DNA of 64,000 nucleotides. Source: Pseudomonadota bacterium (GTDB lineage: Bacteria > Pseudomonadota > Alphaproteobacteria > Sphingomonadales > Sphingomonadaceae). Each line of letters begins with the position of its first letter. Positions within the stretch are counted from its first letter, which is position 1. The stretch spans positions 5,187 to 69,186 of the forward strand of contig JAEZFL010000058.1 of NCBI GenBank assembly GCA_023417515.1. The letters run 5' to 3'. A model generated the notes under the pieces. The model worked only from the letters and a program-made list of their open reading frames with translations, was not told where the DNA came from and made no database searches. The translations under genes and the position numbers were made by a program. Shown here piece after piece: positions 6,725 through 15,492 of the stretch.

Positions 6725-8932
6725 CTATTGTCCCGGGAAGGGTATCGGGGGCGCGGCCGGCGCCTGCGGCTGCGGCGGCTGCGGCCCGGCGCCCCTGCGG
6801 CCGAAGCTGTAGGTCAGCGCGAGCTTGACTCGCGGCCCGTCGGAGAAATTGCGGACCCGCGAGCGCACCGAGTTGGAGAAGGTGATCGTCTCGAACTCCG
6901 TCCCGAAGATGTCGTCCACGGACAGGACCGAGGTGAATCGGTCGGTGATCGCGTGCGACCAGGAGGCGGAGGCGCGGAAGAAGGCGGCGCGCTCGACCAG
7001 GCCGTCGTCATAGGGCCCCGAGAAGGTGGTGTTCAGAGTGATCCGGTCGGTTCCGCGCCGGCCATCGGGGCCGTCGCGATAATCCACCTGGGCGGTGGCC
7101 GAGTAGGTGCTGCTCTCAACGCTGTCGGTGAACCCGAATATGTCCTGGTCGATGCGCCGTCCGATCAGGTTCGCGTTGATGTTGTAGGTCCAGCCCTGAA
7201 GCGGCGAGCCCTGGACCGCCACCGCGACCCCGCTGTCCTGCCGCTCGCCGACGTTGATCGGCCGGGTCAGGAAGACGCCGTCGGGCGTCAACGTGCCGAA
7301 GGTGGAGAAGAGATCGTCGGTGCGGCGGTGGAACAGGGTCAGCGAGACGGTCTGGCGCGCCACCTCGCCGCGGAACCGCACCTCGAACGCATCGGTCAGC
7401 TCGGGCCGAAGATCGGGATTGCCGACAAAGGCGGAGGTCGAGTCCTGGAACCGGAGCACCGGGCTGAGTTGCGGGATCTGCGGCCAGGCGATGCGGCGGG
7501 AATAGCTGAGATTGGCGGTCAGCCACTCCGCGATCCGGCGCTCGAAGCTCGCGCTTGGGAAGAGATGGAACTCGCTCCTGCTGGTGCCGAGAACGGGGTC
7601 GACCAGGTCATAGTCGCGATTCTCGCCCCTGAGGCCGGCGAGGACGGTCCCGCCGAGCAAGGGGAATTGAAGGCTGCCATAAGCGGCGGTTTCAAAGATC
7701 GTCCCCTCGACCACCGCGACCGTCGGCGGAAGCGTTCCGCCGAACGGCAATTCCCCGCTCTGCTCGCTTCGGGTGTAGTCGTACCCCTCGTTGAGGGTCC
7801 CGCCGGCGAGGAGCCGCCACCCCATCCCGAGCGGCCGGACATAATCGAGCTTGAAGTTGCGGATCCGGGCGTCGGTATCGTTGCGGGACTGGAAGATCCG
7901 CCCGTCGAAGTCGGACGTCGACCGGCTGTTCGGGCTGAAGCTGAACTGCTGGACCGAGGCAGTGAGCAATTCCGCCGGACGCCGCCCCTCCGCCCGATAT
8001 TCGAGCGCGAAATTGTTGCCGTTATAGTCGAAGCGGTTGGTTGTCAGCTGGTTGATCGGACCCGCCGGGCCCGGGGTAATCAGCAGGTCCGAATCGATGT
8101 CGTTGCGCGCCTCGGCCGTGATCAGGCCGCCAGACAGGGTGATCGTCTTCTTGTCGCTCAGCCGGTAGGTGATTTGCGTGTTGGCATTGGCGAAGCGGAA
8201 GCGGCCGTCCAGCTCCTGGGTCTCGAGCGTGTCGGGGATCGGGCTGGCGGGATCGAGGTTGATTCGCTCGCGGATCGTCTCCGTTTCGGTGCCGTTGCGG
8301 GTCACGCCCAGATTGGCGGTGACCGTCCAGTCGCCGCTGCTCCAGGTCGGCGCGACGCGCGCCTCGTAGCTGCCGTAACGGCCGACGCTGGCGGTGACGG
8401 AGCCGCGGAGGCCGCCGGCGGCGTCGCGGCGCGTGATGATGTTGATGATTCCGCCGGTGCCCGAGGCGGAGAATTGCGCGCTGGGGTTGGTCACCACCTC
8501 GATTCGCGCGATCTCGGAACCCTGAAGGTCGCGAAGCACGTTCGGGTTGGGCGACGGGCGCCCGTCGACGAGCACGGTAACGCCGGTGGTTCCGAGCAGG
8601 CGAACCGAATTGTCGGGCTGCACCGTCACCGCCGGGATCCGGCCGAGGATGTCGAGCGCGTTCGAGGTCCGCGCCTGCGCATTGTCGCGGACGAGGTAGG
8701 TTTCGCGGTCGATGGAGGTGCGCTGGTCGGACTGGGCGCGCACGACGATCTCGTTCTCCGGCTCCGACGCTTGAGCAGGCGCGGCCTCCTGCTGCGGGGC
8801 GGCCGGCGCAGGGCCCGGTTGGGCTGGTTGCGTCTGCCCTGAGGGCAGCGACGCTGATGGCGGCTGGGCGGACGCGGTCGATACCGGAAGGACTGCCGCG
8901 GCGGACAACAACAGTAATTTGCGCAACTCCAA
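6725..8932 (-). CDS. TonB-dependent outer membrane receptor
   Basis: 735 residues. A signal peptide ends at about residue 22 (TASA|Q), followed by a Pro/Gln-rich linker, a TonB-box-like EIVVRAQ, a plug domain (about 75-180, with LDILGRIPAV and GTGGIINIITRR), and a 22-strand-type beta barrel to the C-terminus. The barrel resembles the outer-membrane beta-barrel group common in Sphingomonadales and Bacteroidetes rather than a classic siderophore receptor. The transported ligand cannot be read. No ExbBD or TonB gene is adjacent. Confidence 0.88.
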   Translation of the reverse strand: MELRKLLLLSAAAVLPVSTASAQPPSASLPSGQTQPAQPGPAPAAPQQEAAPAQASEPENEIVVRAQSDQRTSIDRETYLVRDNAQARTSNALDILGRIPAVTVQPDNSVRLLGTTGVTVLVDGRPSPNPNVLRDLQGSEIARIEVVTNPSAQFSASGTGGIINIITRRDAAGGLRGSVTASVGRYGSYEARVAPTWSSGDWTVTANLGVTRNGTETETIRERINLDPASPIPDTLETQELDGRFRFANANTQITYRLSDKKTITLSGGLITAEARNDIDSDLLITPGPAGPINQLTTNRFDYNGNNFALEYRAEGRRPAELLTASVQQFSFSPNSRSTSDFDGRIFQSRNDTDARIRNFKLDYVRPLGMGWRLLAGGTLNEGYDYTRSEQSGELPFGGTLPPTVAVVEGTIFETAAYGSLQFPLLGGTVLAGLRGENRDYDLVDPVLGTSRSEFHLFPSASFERRIAEWLTANLSYSRRIAWPQIPQLSPVLRFQDSTSAFVGNPDLRPELTDAFEVRFRGEVARQTVSLTLFHRRTDDLFSTFGTLTPDGVFLTRPINVGERQDSGVAVAVQGSPLQGWTYNINANLIGRRIDQDIFGFTDSVESSTYSATAQVDYRDGPDGRRGTDRITLNTTFSGPYDDGLVERAAFFRASASWSHAITDRFTSVLSVDDIFGTEFETITFSNSVRSRVRNFSDGPRVKLALTYSFGRRGAGPQPPQPQAPAAPPIPFPGQ

Positions 8933-9264
8933 TACCTCCCGATGTCCCGGTGTCAGTCGTCAGTCCCGCCGAGCAAGCGCCCGCGAGCCGATCGGACTGG
9001 TTTTCCGGAAAGCTCACCCCCCGCGGGCCGGCTGTCCCGCGTATCACTTGACTAACACGGCAACACACAGCCGTCAAAGCCTTGCTAGCCGGCTCATTCA
9101 TGCGGGCGACGGCAGCGGAAAGCATGAGCAGCAGGTGAGCTTTTGATGAAAAGCGACCTATTTGCGCTCGGAGGCGGCGTCGGCGTCGCACCGCTCCTTG
9201 AATAACCCGGCCCTGGGGGGCATCGCGCTGGGCGAAGCCTTACGTCAGACCGAGGATGGCCCCG
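8933..9264. other. Intergenic region between the TonB receptor and hemF
   Basis: About 330 nt between divergent genes. The half next to the receptor must contain its promoter. I find only a tiny 19-codon frame beginning at the ATG near 9145, which I do not regard as a gene, and no convincing RNA or operator. Confidence 0.4.
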
Positions 9265-10155
9265 ATGACCGACACGATCGAGCAGGACAGCCCGCTGGCC
9301 CTTGACGACCAGCAGCAGGCGGCGCGCGACTGGTTCGAGGCGCTGCGCACGCGTATCTGTGCCGAGTTCGAGGCGATCGAGCGCGAGGCCGGGAGCGACG
9401 CCAGCTTCGACTATATCGAATGGGACCGGCTCGATCCGGACGGGGCGCCCGGCGGCGGCGGCGTGCGCGGCGTGATGAAGGGCAAGGTGTTCGAGAAGGT
9501 CGGGGTCAACGTCTCGACCGTCGGCGGCCGCTTCAGCGAGGAATTCGCGCGAACCATCCACGGCGCGGAGGAGGATCCGCGCTTCTTCGCCACCGGGATC
9601 AGCCTGGTCGCGCACATGGCCAACCCGCACGTTCCCGCGGTCCACATGAACACCCGCTTCCTGGTGACGACCCGGCGCTGGTTCGGCGGCGGCGCCGACC
9701 TCAACCCGCCGATCCCCTATGAGGACGACACGGCCGAGTTCCATGCGCGGCTTCGCGCCGCCTGCGCCGCTCACGACCAGACCTATTATGAGCGGTTCAA
9801 GCGCTGGGCCGACGATTATTTCTACATCCCGCACCGCGGCGTCCACCGCGGGGTCGGCGGGATCTTCTACGACCATCTCGAATGCGTCGGCCCCGGCGAG
9901 GGCGCGACCTTCGCGGAGAATTTCGCCTTCACCCGCGACGTCGGCGAGGCGTTCCTGGACGTTTATCCGCGCATCGTTCGGCGGCGGATGGGCGCCGATT
10001 TCACGCCCGAGGACAAGCAGCGTCAACTCGAATGGCGCGGCCGCTATGCCGAGTTCAACCTGATCTACGACCGCGGCACCCTGTTCGGCCTCAAGACCGG
10101 CGGCAATGTCGACGCCATCCTGATGAGCCTGCCGCCGGAAGCGACGTGGTCCTAG
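9265..10155 (+). CDS. hemF: Oxygen-dependent coproporphyrinogen III oxidase
   Basis: 296 residues. It decarboxylates two propionates of coproporphyrinogen III to give protoporphyrinogen IX in haem synthesis, using O2. Family signatures are visible: GGGVRGVMKGKVFEKVGVN, PAVHMNTRFLVTT, WFGGGADLNP and the HRGVGGIFYDHL block near the active site. The second ATG (9265) is preferred because GAGG lies right against the first ATG at 9256 but 9-12 nt from the second. Length matches the family. Confidence 0.96.
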   Translation: MTDTIEQDSPLALDDQQQAARDWFEALRTRICAEFEAIEREAGSDASFDYIEWDRLDPDGAPGGGGVRGVMKGKVFEKVGVNVSTVGGRFSEEFARTIHGAEEDPRFFATGISLVAHMANPHVPAVHMNTRFLVTTRRWFGGGADLNPPIPYEDDTAEFHARLRAACAAHDQTYYERFKRWADDYFYIPHRGVHRGVGGIFYDHLECVGPGEGATFAENFAFTRDVGEAFLDVYPRIVRRRMGADFTPEDKQRQLEWRGRYAEFNLIYDRGTLFGLKTGGNVDAILMSLPPEATWS

Positions 10156-10292
10156 TTCCTCCCCATGCAGCGCATGGGGAGGGGGGCCATCTGCCGAAGG
10201 CAGATGGTGGAGGGGTTTGGTCCTCGGCCCCTGGCGTTACCCCTCCACCATGCTTCGCATGGTCCCCCTCCCCCCCGCTTCGCGGCAGGGAG
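10156..10292. repeat. Family 1 palindromic repeat, copy 3
   Basis: Starts at the hemF stop. Hairpins in order: CCTCCCCATG/CATGGGGAGG, CCATCTGCC/GGCAGATGG, then the mirror half ACCCCTCCACCATG and GCATGGTCCCCCTCC. It ends in a CGCTTCGCGG loop plus AGGGAGAAATAG, which places an AGGGAG ribosome binding site in front of the next ATG. Same organisation as copies 1 and 2. Confidence 0.75.
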
Positions 10293-10298
10293 AAATAG

Positions 10299-10874
10299 AT
10301 GCCGCTTCACCCGCTCCCGCCGGGCCATGTCGGCGCCGTCGTCACCGCGCTGGCCATGTCCCGGCGGCCGGATGCCGGACCCCTGCCCGCCTCCGATCTC
10401 GTCGTCGAGCCGTGGCCCGACCCCGATCTCGACCGCTACCGCGCGCTGTTCCGCCGCATCGGCGCGCGCTGGCTGTGGTATTCGCGGCTGGTGATGGCCG
10501 ATGCCGAGCTTCGCGCCGCGCTCGGCGAGGTGCATGTCGTGCGCGGTCCGGACGGCGCCGAAGTCGGAATGATCGAGCTCGAGCGGGCACCGGATGCCTG
10601 CCGGATCCGCTTCCTCGGCCTCGTCCCGGAGCTGACCGGGCGCGGCCATGGCCGCTGGCTGATCGCCACGGCGCTCGATCTCGCCTGGCGGGACGGCGTC
10701 GAGCAGGTCGAGCTCTACACCTGCTCGCTCGACCATCCCGCGGCGATGCCGGCCTATCTGCGCGCCGGCTTCACCGCGGTGTCACGCTCGTTCGAGAGCT
10801 TCCCCGACCCGCGCCTCGCCGGGCTCCTGCCCCGGGACTGCGCGCCGCAAGTGCCGCTGGTCGAGCCTAGGTGA
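10299..10874 (+). CDS. GNAT-family N-acetyltransferase
   Basis: 191 residues. The acetyl-CoA binding motif A appears as RIRFLGLVPELTGRGHGRWL (about 105-124), and the late motif B region as AMPAYLRAGF. The substrate is unknown. Its ribosome binding site AGGGAG lies at the end of the preceding palindromic repeat. The stop overlaps the convergent downstream gene by 8 nt. Confidence 0.82.
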   Translation: MPLHPLPPGHVGAVVTALAMSRRPDAGPLPASDLVVEPWPDPDLDRYRALFRRIGARWLWYSRLVMADAELRAALGEVHVVRGPDGAEVGMIELERAPDACRIRFLGLVPELTGRGHGRWLIATALDLAWRDGVEQVELYTCSLDHPAAMPAYLRAGFTAVSRSFESFPDPRLAGLLPRDCAPQVPLVEPR

Positions 10875-11631
10875 ACCTCTTCTCGAGGTCGGGGCGCGAC
10901 GTCAGCGAGCGATAGATGGCGGCGAGAAGGACCGTCGCCACCAGGGTGGTCGCGGCGCTGAGGATCCCTCCGACAATGGCGAGGAGCAGGCCGCCGACCC
11001 CCTCGTTGCCGAGCGTCAGCACGATCACGATGCCGAGCGCCGAGCTCACCGCGAGATTGATGATCAGCGCCGCGATGTAGACGAGAAGCACGAGCAGCGC
11101 GATCTGCCAGCCGAGGCCGCGGCTCAATTCCCAGGACCGCTGCAGCGCCGAGAAAGGCGCGCGCCGCATCTCCGCCACCAGCACCGGGCTCGCCAGCGAC
11201 AGCCGCCCGAGCAGGTAGATGAACGGGATGATGAGAAGCAGGAATGCGACGGCCAGCGCCAGGTTCAGCACCAGCGTCAGAACCAGGTAGAAAGGCAGGA
11301 TCGGCAACGCCGCCGCCACTGCCCCGCCTACCGTCATTCGCGGCGACGCGAGCAGCAGCAGGTAGATGGCGATGAGGCCGACCATGTTGACCAGCGACGA
11401 CAGAAGCATCCAGTGGGCATTGCTCTGCCACCAGGAAAGCATCAGCTCGATCATCTCGGCCGGCGTCGTCCCGCCTTCGGGCGGCGGCACGAAATGCGCG
11501 ACCAGCACCGCCGGAAGGAACAGGAACACGCCGGCAATGGCGGTCAGCAGGCCTGCATTGGCGCCCAGCATCTTCAGCGTGTCGGCCCACACGCGGCTGA
11601 AGGAAAAGTCGGCCTTGGTCGGTGCGTTCAT
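10867..11631 (-). CDS. Multi-pass membrane protein of unknown function
   Basis: 254 residues from the ATG at 11631. Six or so hydrophobic segments are visible (for example LLTAIAGVFLFLPAVLVA, an LVLNLALAVAFLLLIIPFIYLL block, and a C-terminal AIVGGILSAATTLVATVLLAA). The layout resembles YciC-like or glycerophosphodiester-phosphodiesterase membrane-domain proteins. The frame is open upstream to 11700, but that part is basic and would overlap the lipB promoter; the MNAPTKADFSFSRVW start looks natural. Function unknown. Confidence 0.75.
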   Translation of the reverse strand: MNAPTKADFSFSRVWADTLKMLGANAGLLTAIAGVFLFLPAVLVAHFVPPPEGGTTPAEMIELMLSWWQSNAHWMLLSSLVNMVGLIAIYLLLLASPRMTVGGAVAAALPILPFYLVLTLVLNLALAVAFLLLIIPFIYLLGRLSLASPVLVAEMRRAPFSALQRSWELSRGLGWQIALLVLLVYIAALIINLAVSSALGIVIVLTLGNEGVGGLLLAIVGGILSAATTLVATVLLAAIYRSLTSRPDLEKRFT

Positions 11632-11710
11632 GGCGTCGGCTTTGCCGCGCCTTCGGGCGGCTGGCAAGAAAGGCTTGGAGCGGACGCCCTTTTTCGGCAC
11701 GGGGCGCGGC

Positions 11711-12367
11711 GTGAGCAGCGAACTGATCGACGACGTGGAATGGCGGCTGACGGACGGGCCGGTGCCCTATCCCGAGGCGTTGGCCGAGATGGACTCGCGA
11801 AGCGCGGCGATCCGCGCCGGCACCGCCCGCGAGCTCGTCTGGCTGCTCGAGCATCCGCCCCTGTTCACCGCCGGCACCAGCGCCGATCCCGCCGAATTGT
11901 TCAACCCGCAGGGCTTCCCGGTTTATGATGCCGGGCGCGGCGGCCGCTACACCTATCACGGCCCCGGCCAGCGCGTCGGCTATATCCTTCTCGACCTCGA
12001 CAGGCGCGGCCGCGACGTGCGCCGTTTCGTCCATTCGCTCGAAGCCTGGCTGATCGAGTCACTGGGCGAGGTCGGCGTGGAGGCATGGGCGGTGCCGGAG
12101 CGAATCGGCATCTGGACGAAGGACGCCGAGGGCCGGGAGGCCAAGATCGGGGCGATCGGCGTGCGCGTCCGGCGCTGGGTGACGACCCACGGCTTCGCGC
12201 TCAACGTGGCCCCGAAACTTTCGGACTTCTCAGGGATCGTCCCGTGCGGTATTTCCGACTTTCCGGTCACGAGCCTGGAAGCAATCGGGCTCGCGAACGA
12301 AGGGGGGAAGCTGGACCTGGCACTTAGGAACAAATTCGCCGATTTCGTCGGCATGCTCGCCGCGTAA
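11711..12367 (+). CDS. lipB: Lipoyl(octanoyl) transferase
   Basis: 218 residues from GTG 11711. LipB moves octanoate from acyl carrier protein to lipoyl domains of 2-oxoacid dehydrogenases. The signature RGGRYTYHGPGQRVGYILLD (76-95), the active-site Lys145 in AKIGAIGVR and the nucleophile Cys179 in GIVPCGI are all present. The frame is open far upstream, but homology begins near this GTG and no nearer ATG exists. It diverges from the membrane protein gene. Confidence 0.95.
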   Translation: MSSELIDDVEWRLTDGPVPYPEALAEMDSRSAAIRAGTARELVWLLEHPPLFTAGTSADPAELFNPQGFPVYDAGRGGRYTYHGPGQRVGYILLDLDRRGRDVRRFVHSLEAWLIESLGEVGVEAWAVPERIGIWTKDAEGREAKIGAIGVRVRRWVTTHGFALNVAPKLSDFSGIVPCGISDFPVTSLEAIGLANEGGKLDLALRNKFADFVGMLAA

Positions 12368-12377
12368 CGAAGCGGGC

Positions 12378-12404
12378 TTGAGGGCAGTTTCCTTTCCGTA
12401 TAAG
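12378..12404 (+). promoter_or_regulatory. Possible sigma-70 promoter for the small lipoprotein gene
   Basis: TTGAGG followed after 15 nt by TATAAG, 66 nt before the ATG at 12471. The -10 is good but the spacer is short, so this is a weak call. An AGGGAG ribosome binding site precedes the ATG. Confidence 0.3.
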
Positions 12405-12470
12405 TGTGCAAACCGATTTGGGCAGAAACGGGCCAACCCGACCAAATCTTCTATCTAGGGAGCAATTCGA

Positions 12471-12740
12471 ATGCGTGACATCATCATCAAGGCGTCCATG
12501 ATCGCTGGTGCGGCCCTGCTCGTCACCGCCTGCGGCGAGACGGCCACCAACAACACCACCGCCAACACCATGGGCGGCGAGTACAACACCACCGACACCA
12601 TGGGCAACATGGGCGACATGAACACCATGGGCACCACCATGGACGGCAACATGTCGACCGACACCAACATGTCGGGCAACATCTCGGTCAACACCTCGAC
12701 CGGCAACGTCTCGGGCAACGTGTCGACCAACGGCATGTAA
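12471..12740 (+). CDS. Small Asn/Thr/Met/Gly-rich lipoprotein
   Basis: 89 residues. The signal MRDIIIKASMIAGAALLVTAC ends in lipobox VTAC (Cys21). The mature part is almost wholly Asn, Thr, Ser, Met and Gly in loose units such as NTMG, TTDTMGN and SGN(I/V)S. No domain is recognised. A perfect terminator follows at once, so it forms its own transcript, and its own likely promoter and good ribosome binding site suggest strong expression. Function unknown. Confidence 0.8.
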   Translation: MRDIIIKASMIAGAALLVTACGETATNNTTANTMGGEYNTTDTMGNMGDMNTMGTTMDGNMSTDTNMSGNISVNTSTGNVSGNVSTNGM

Positions 12741-12764
12741 GCTTTCGCTCCTTGCGAGTGCTTG

Positions 12765-12794
12765 AAAGGGCCGCCGGGCGACCGGCGGCCCTTT
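12765..12794 (+). terminator. Strong hairpin terminator after the small lipoprotein
   Basis: A perfect 13-bp stem, AAAGGGCCGCCGG against CCGGCGGCCCTTT, around a GCGA tetraloop, ending in TTT. It lies 24 nt after the stop codon. Confidence 0.88.
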
Positions 12795-12856
12795 CTCGTT
12801 GGGGGAAGCAGCGGTAAGGCGCTGCGAGGATTCGAGGCAAAGAAGGGAGCAAGCCG

Positions 12857-13231
12857 ATGACGAAATTGCTGTTCGCCGGCGCTTCGGCCGGCCTTCTCCT
12901 GCTCTCCGCCTGCGGCTCGGACCAGGCCGCCGACAATGGCTCCGCCACCGACCTCAACGCCGCCGCCGGAATGCCGCTCGGCAACGACGCCAGCGCGATG
13001 GAGGTCGTCGGCAGCCAGGGTTCCGGGACGCTGCCGATGCCTGCGGCGGCCGAGGCCAATACCGCCGCGCCATCGTCCAATCGCAGCGCAGCGGCGCCGC
13101 GCGAGCGCGACCGGGCGGACGAGACCAACCGCGGCCGCAGCGCGCCGCCACCCGCCGAGGACGTCGACGACAGCCCGCCCGGCGGCGACCGCGGCGGCAA
13201 TGCCGCGCAAGGCAATCTGTCGGGTCTGTGA
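12857..13231 (+). CDS. Putative lipoprotein
   Basis: 124 residues. Signal with lipobox LSAC (Cys19). The rest is low-complexity, rich in Ala, Asn, Pro, Arg and Asp (AAPRERDRADETNRGRS), and probably unstructured. A purine-rich AAGAAGGGAGCAAG precedes the ATG. It follows the other small lipoprotein but behind a terminator, so it is transcribed separately or at low level. No known domain. Confidence 0.7.
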   Translation: MTKLLFAGASAGLLLLSACGSDQAADNGSATDLNAAAGMPLGNDASAMEVVGSQGSGTLPMPAAAEANTAAPSSNRSAAAPRERDRADETNRGRSAPPPAEDVDDSPPGGDRGGNAAQGNLSGL

Positions 13232-13381
13232 TCGCAGCCTTGCGCCTTGCTGGCGGGACTCGGCGCAGCTAAACCGTTGCGGCAGCACGGCAGTCGGCGC
13301 CCGGACCGCGTTGGTCTCTTCGGCACCGCCTGCTAGGCTTGCTGCAATGCTCCTGCGTCCAGGAGCCCGGCGGAGTCTGGA

Positions 13382-14062
13382 ATGAAGCATCTCGCGCGCA
13401 AATTGACGATCCGAATGGCGGCGGCCGCCATTGCCCTTGCCCTGCCCGCCACCGCGCAGGCTCAGCTCTTCTTCACCGATCCCAATTTCGAACGCGGCGC
13501 GGTCGAGCCCGGCGACGCGATCATCGGCCTCCCGCTGCCTGGCGCCACCCCGGCCGAGCTGCGCGCGGGCCTGCTGTGGAACCTTCGCGCCGGCCTCAAC
13601 GTGTCGGCGCTGCAATGCCAGTTCTCGCGCTACCTGCGCGCGGTCGACAATTACAACGCGATCCTCGACCATCATTCCGAGGAGCTCGCGACCGCCTACA
13701 GCACGCTCGAGGGCTATTTCCGCCGCAACGCCGCCAACCAGCGCGCCGGCCAGCGCGAATTCGACGAGTGGAACACCAGCACCTACCAGAATTTCTCGAG
13801 CCTCTATGGCCAGATCGGCTTCTGCCAGGTCGCGGCCGACGTCGCCAAGCACGCCCTCGCCCAACCCAAGGGGCAGCTCTTCGAGATCGCCCGCACCCGA
13901 ATCCGCGAGATGCGCAGCGCCCTGCGCCCGTCCGGGGACCGCCTGTTCTCCGAGGTCCCAGCGCTCAGCGCCCTGCAGCCGCTGCCTTATACCTTGTTCA
14001 GCGGGCCGAGCTGTGCCGGGCTGCGCGGCCGCGACCTGCGCCGCTGCCAGGAATCACGGTAG
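13382..14062 (+). CDS. Exported protein of unknown function
   Basis: 226 residues with a clear signal peptide cleaved after about residue 27 (ATAQA|Q). The mature part is helical, with aromatic-rich segments (AVDNYNAILDHHSEELATAY) and four or so cysteines, including FCQVA and the C-terminal CAGLRGRDLRRC, that could pair in the periplasm. No family recognised. Its stop overlaps queE on the opposite strand by 9 nt. Confidence 0.7.
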   Translation: MKHLARKLTIRMAAAAIALALPATAQAQLFFTDPNFERGAVEPGDAIIGLPLPGATPAELRAGLLWNLRAGLNVSALQCQFSRYLRAVDNYNAILDHHSEELATAYSTLEGYFRRNAANQRAGQREFDEWNTSTYQNFSSLYGQIGFCQVAADVAKHALAQPKGQLFEIARTRIREMRSALRPSGDRLFSEVPALSALQPLPYTLFSGPSCAGLRGRDLRRCQESR

Positions 14063-14680
14063 TCCGATCAGCTTGTGGGTCTGCACGCCGAGGCGCCAGC
14101 GCGGCTCGGCCATGACCAGTGCGATCGCCGCCTGAAGCGAGGCCTCGCGCTCCGGGCCGTCGAGCGGCTGGATGATGAAATGACGAAAATCCCAGCCGAG
14201 CAATTCGGCCGGGTCGATGCCCGACTGCGGCCACACCAGCTTCAATTCGTCGCCTGAGCGCTGGACCACCGGGTTGGCGCCCTTGGGGCTGACGCAGATC
14301 CAGTCGAGCCCGGCCGGCGCGGCCTGGGTGCCGTTGGTCTCTACCGCAACTTCGAAGCCGCGCGCGTGGAGCGCCGCGATCAACTCGGGATCGGCCTGGA
14401 GCAAGGGCTCGCCGCCGGTCATCACCACCAGCGGACGGGCGCCCTCGCCCCACAGCGCCGCGACCCTGTCGGCGAGCGCCTCGGCCTCGTAGCGGCCGCC
14501 ATTCTCGCCATCCATGCCGACGAAATCGGTGTCGCAGAAGGTGCATTGGGCGGTGGCGCGGTCCTGCTCGCGGCCGGTCCACAAATTGCAACCGGCGAAG
14601 CGCAGGAACACGGCGCGACGGCCGGCCTGCATCCCCTCCCCTTGAAGGGTCAGGAAGATTTCCTTGACCGCGTAGCTCAT
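14054..14680 (-). CDS. queE: 7-carboxy-7-deazaguanine synthase (radical SAM)
   Basis: 208 residues. QueE converts 6-carboxytetrahydropterin to 7-carboxy-7-deazaguanine in queuosine synthesis. The N-terminal KEIFLTLQGEG and TGGEPLLQ motifs are typical. The 4Fe-4S ligands are spaced C-X14-C-X2-C (CNLWTGREQDRATAQCTFC) rather than the canonical CX3CX2C; this longer loop is known in some proteobacterial QueE. It starts inside the queC stop (ATGA overlap), so the two are translationally coupled. Confidence 0.95.
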   Translation of the reverse strand: MSYAVKEIFLTLQGEGMQAGRRAVFLRFAGCNLWTGREQDRATAQCTFCDTDFVGMDGENGGRYEAEALADRVAALWGEGARPLVVMTGGEPLLQADPELIAALHARGFEVAVETNGTQAAPAGLDWICVSPKGANPVVQRSGDELKLVWPQSGIDPAELLGWDFRHFIIQPLDGPEREASLQAAIALVMAEPRWRLGVQTHKLIGLP

Positions 14681-15390
14681 CGCCCGCGCCCCGCAGGGCC
14701 GGGAGATGCGGCGTAGCGGGTCGGGTCCGCGATGCCCGCTTCGTCGAAGCCCCTGGCACGCAGCCGGCAGGAATCGCACAGGCCGCAATGCGCCCCGTCC
14801 GGCGTGGGATCGTAGCAGGACCAGCTCAGCCCCGGATCGATTCCGAGCCGGGCCGCCTCGTGGACGATGTCGGCCTTGGTCATCTCCATCAGCGGCGCGT
14901 GGACCCGAAACGCCTGGCCCTCGACTCCGGCCTTGGTCGCCAGCCGAGCCATCTCCTCGAACGCGCGAACGAACTCAGGCCGGCAATCCGGATATCCCGA
15001 ATAATCGAGCGCGTTGATGCCGATGAAGATGTCGCTCGCGCCGGTCGCCTCGGCCAGGCCCAGGCACAAGGTCAGGAAGATCGCGTTGCGCGCCGGCACA
15101 TAGGTGACCGGAATGTCGTCCTCGGCGACGCCACCCTTCGGAACGGCGATGTCGGCGGTCAGCGCCGATCCGCCGAAGCGGCTGAGGTCCAAAGGCAGGA
15201 CGATGTGGCGCTCGACGCCGAGCATGTCGGCGATCCGCACCGAGGCCTCGAGCTCGACCCGGTGGCGCTGGTTGTAATCCACGGTCAGCGAAACGAGGCG
15301 GAAGCCCTGCTCGCGCGCGATCGCGCCGACGGTCATCGAATCGAGACCGCCCGAAAGGAGGATGATCGCCTGCTTGTCGCTCGTCGCCAT
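14677..15390 (-). CDS. queC: 7-cyano-7-deazaguanine synthase
   Basis: 237 residues. QueC turns 7-carboxy-7-deazaguanine into preQ0 using ATP and ammonia. The PP-loop SGGLDSMT sits at the N-terminus and the zinc site at the C-terminus (SCYDPTPDGAHCGLCDSC). The start at 15390 (MATSDKQ) is preferred over an upstream ATG because homology begins with IILLSGGLDS. Overlaps queE by 4 nt in a queCE pair; queD is not in the window. Confidence 0.95.
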   Translation of the reverse strand: MATSDKQAIILLSGGLDSMTVGAIAREQGFRLVSLTVDYNQRHRVELEASVRIADMLGVERHIVLPLDLSRFGGSALTADIAVPKGGVAEDDIPVTYVPARNAIFLTLCLGLAEATGASDIFIGINALDYSGYPDCRPEFVRAFEEMARLATKAGVEGQAFRVHAPLMEMTKADIVHEAARLGIDPGLSWSCYDPTPDGAHCGLCDSCRLRARGFDEAGIADPTRYAASPGPAGRGR

Positions 15391-15492
15391 GGCGGCGCAG
15401 CTAGGGATTGCGGCCGCGATACTCAACCGTGGCCCCTTCCCGAACAGAAACGGGCCGCCCAGTGGACGGCCCAGTTTGGCTGCAAGAGCCTT

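Noticed and set aside
6710..8842. A 710-codon open frame antisense to the TonB receptor
   Set aside because: The minus-strand receptor has a signal peptide, plug and barrel; the plus-strand frame is low-complexity Gly/Arg/Val text with no motif.
12540..12740. Tandem repeats read as a CRISPR-like array
   Set aside because: The periodic text is the coding sequence of Asn/Thr/Met-rich units; no equal repeats with unique spacers exist here or elsewhere in the window.
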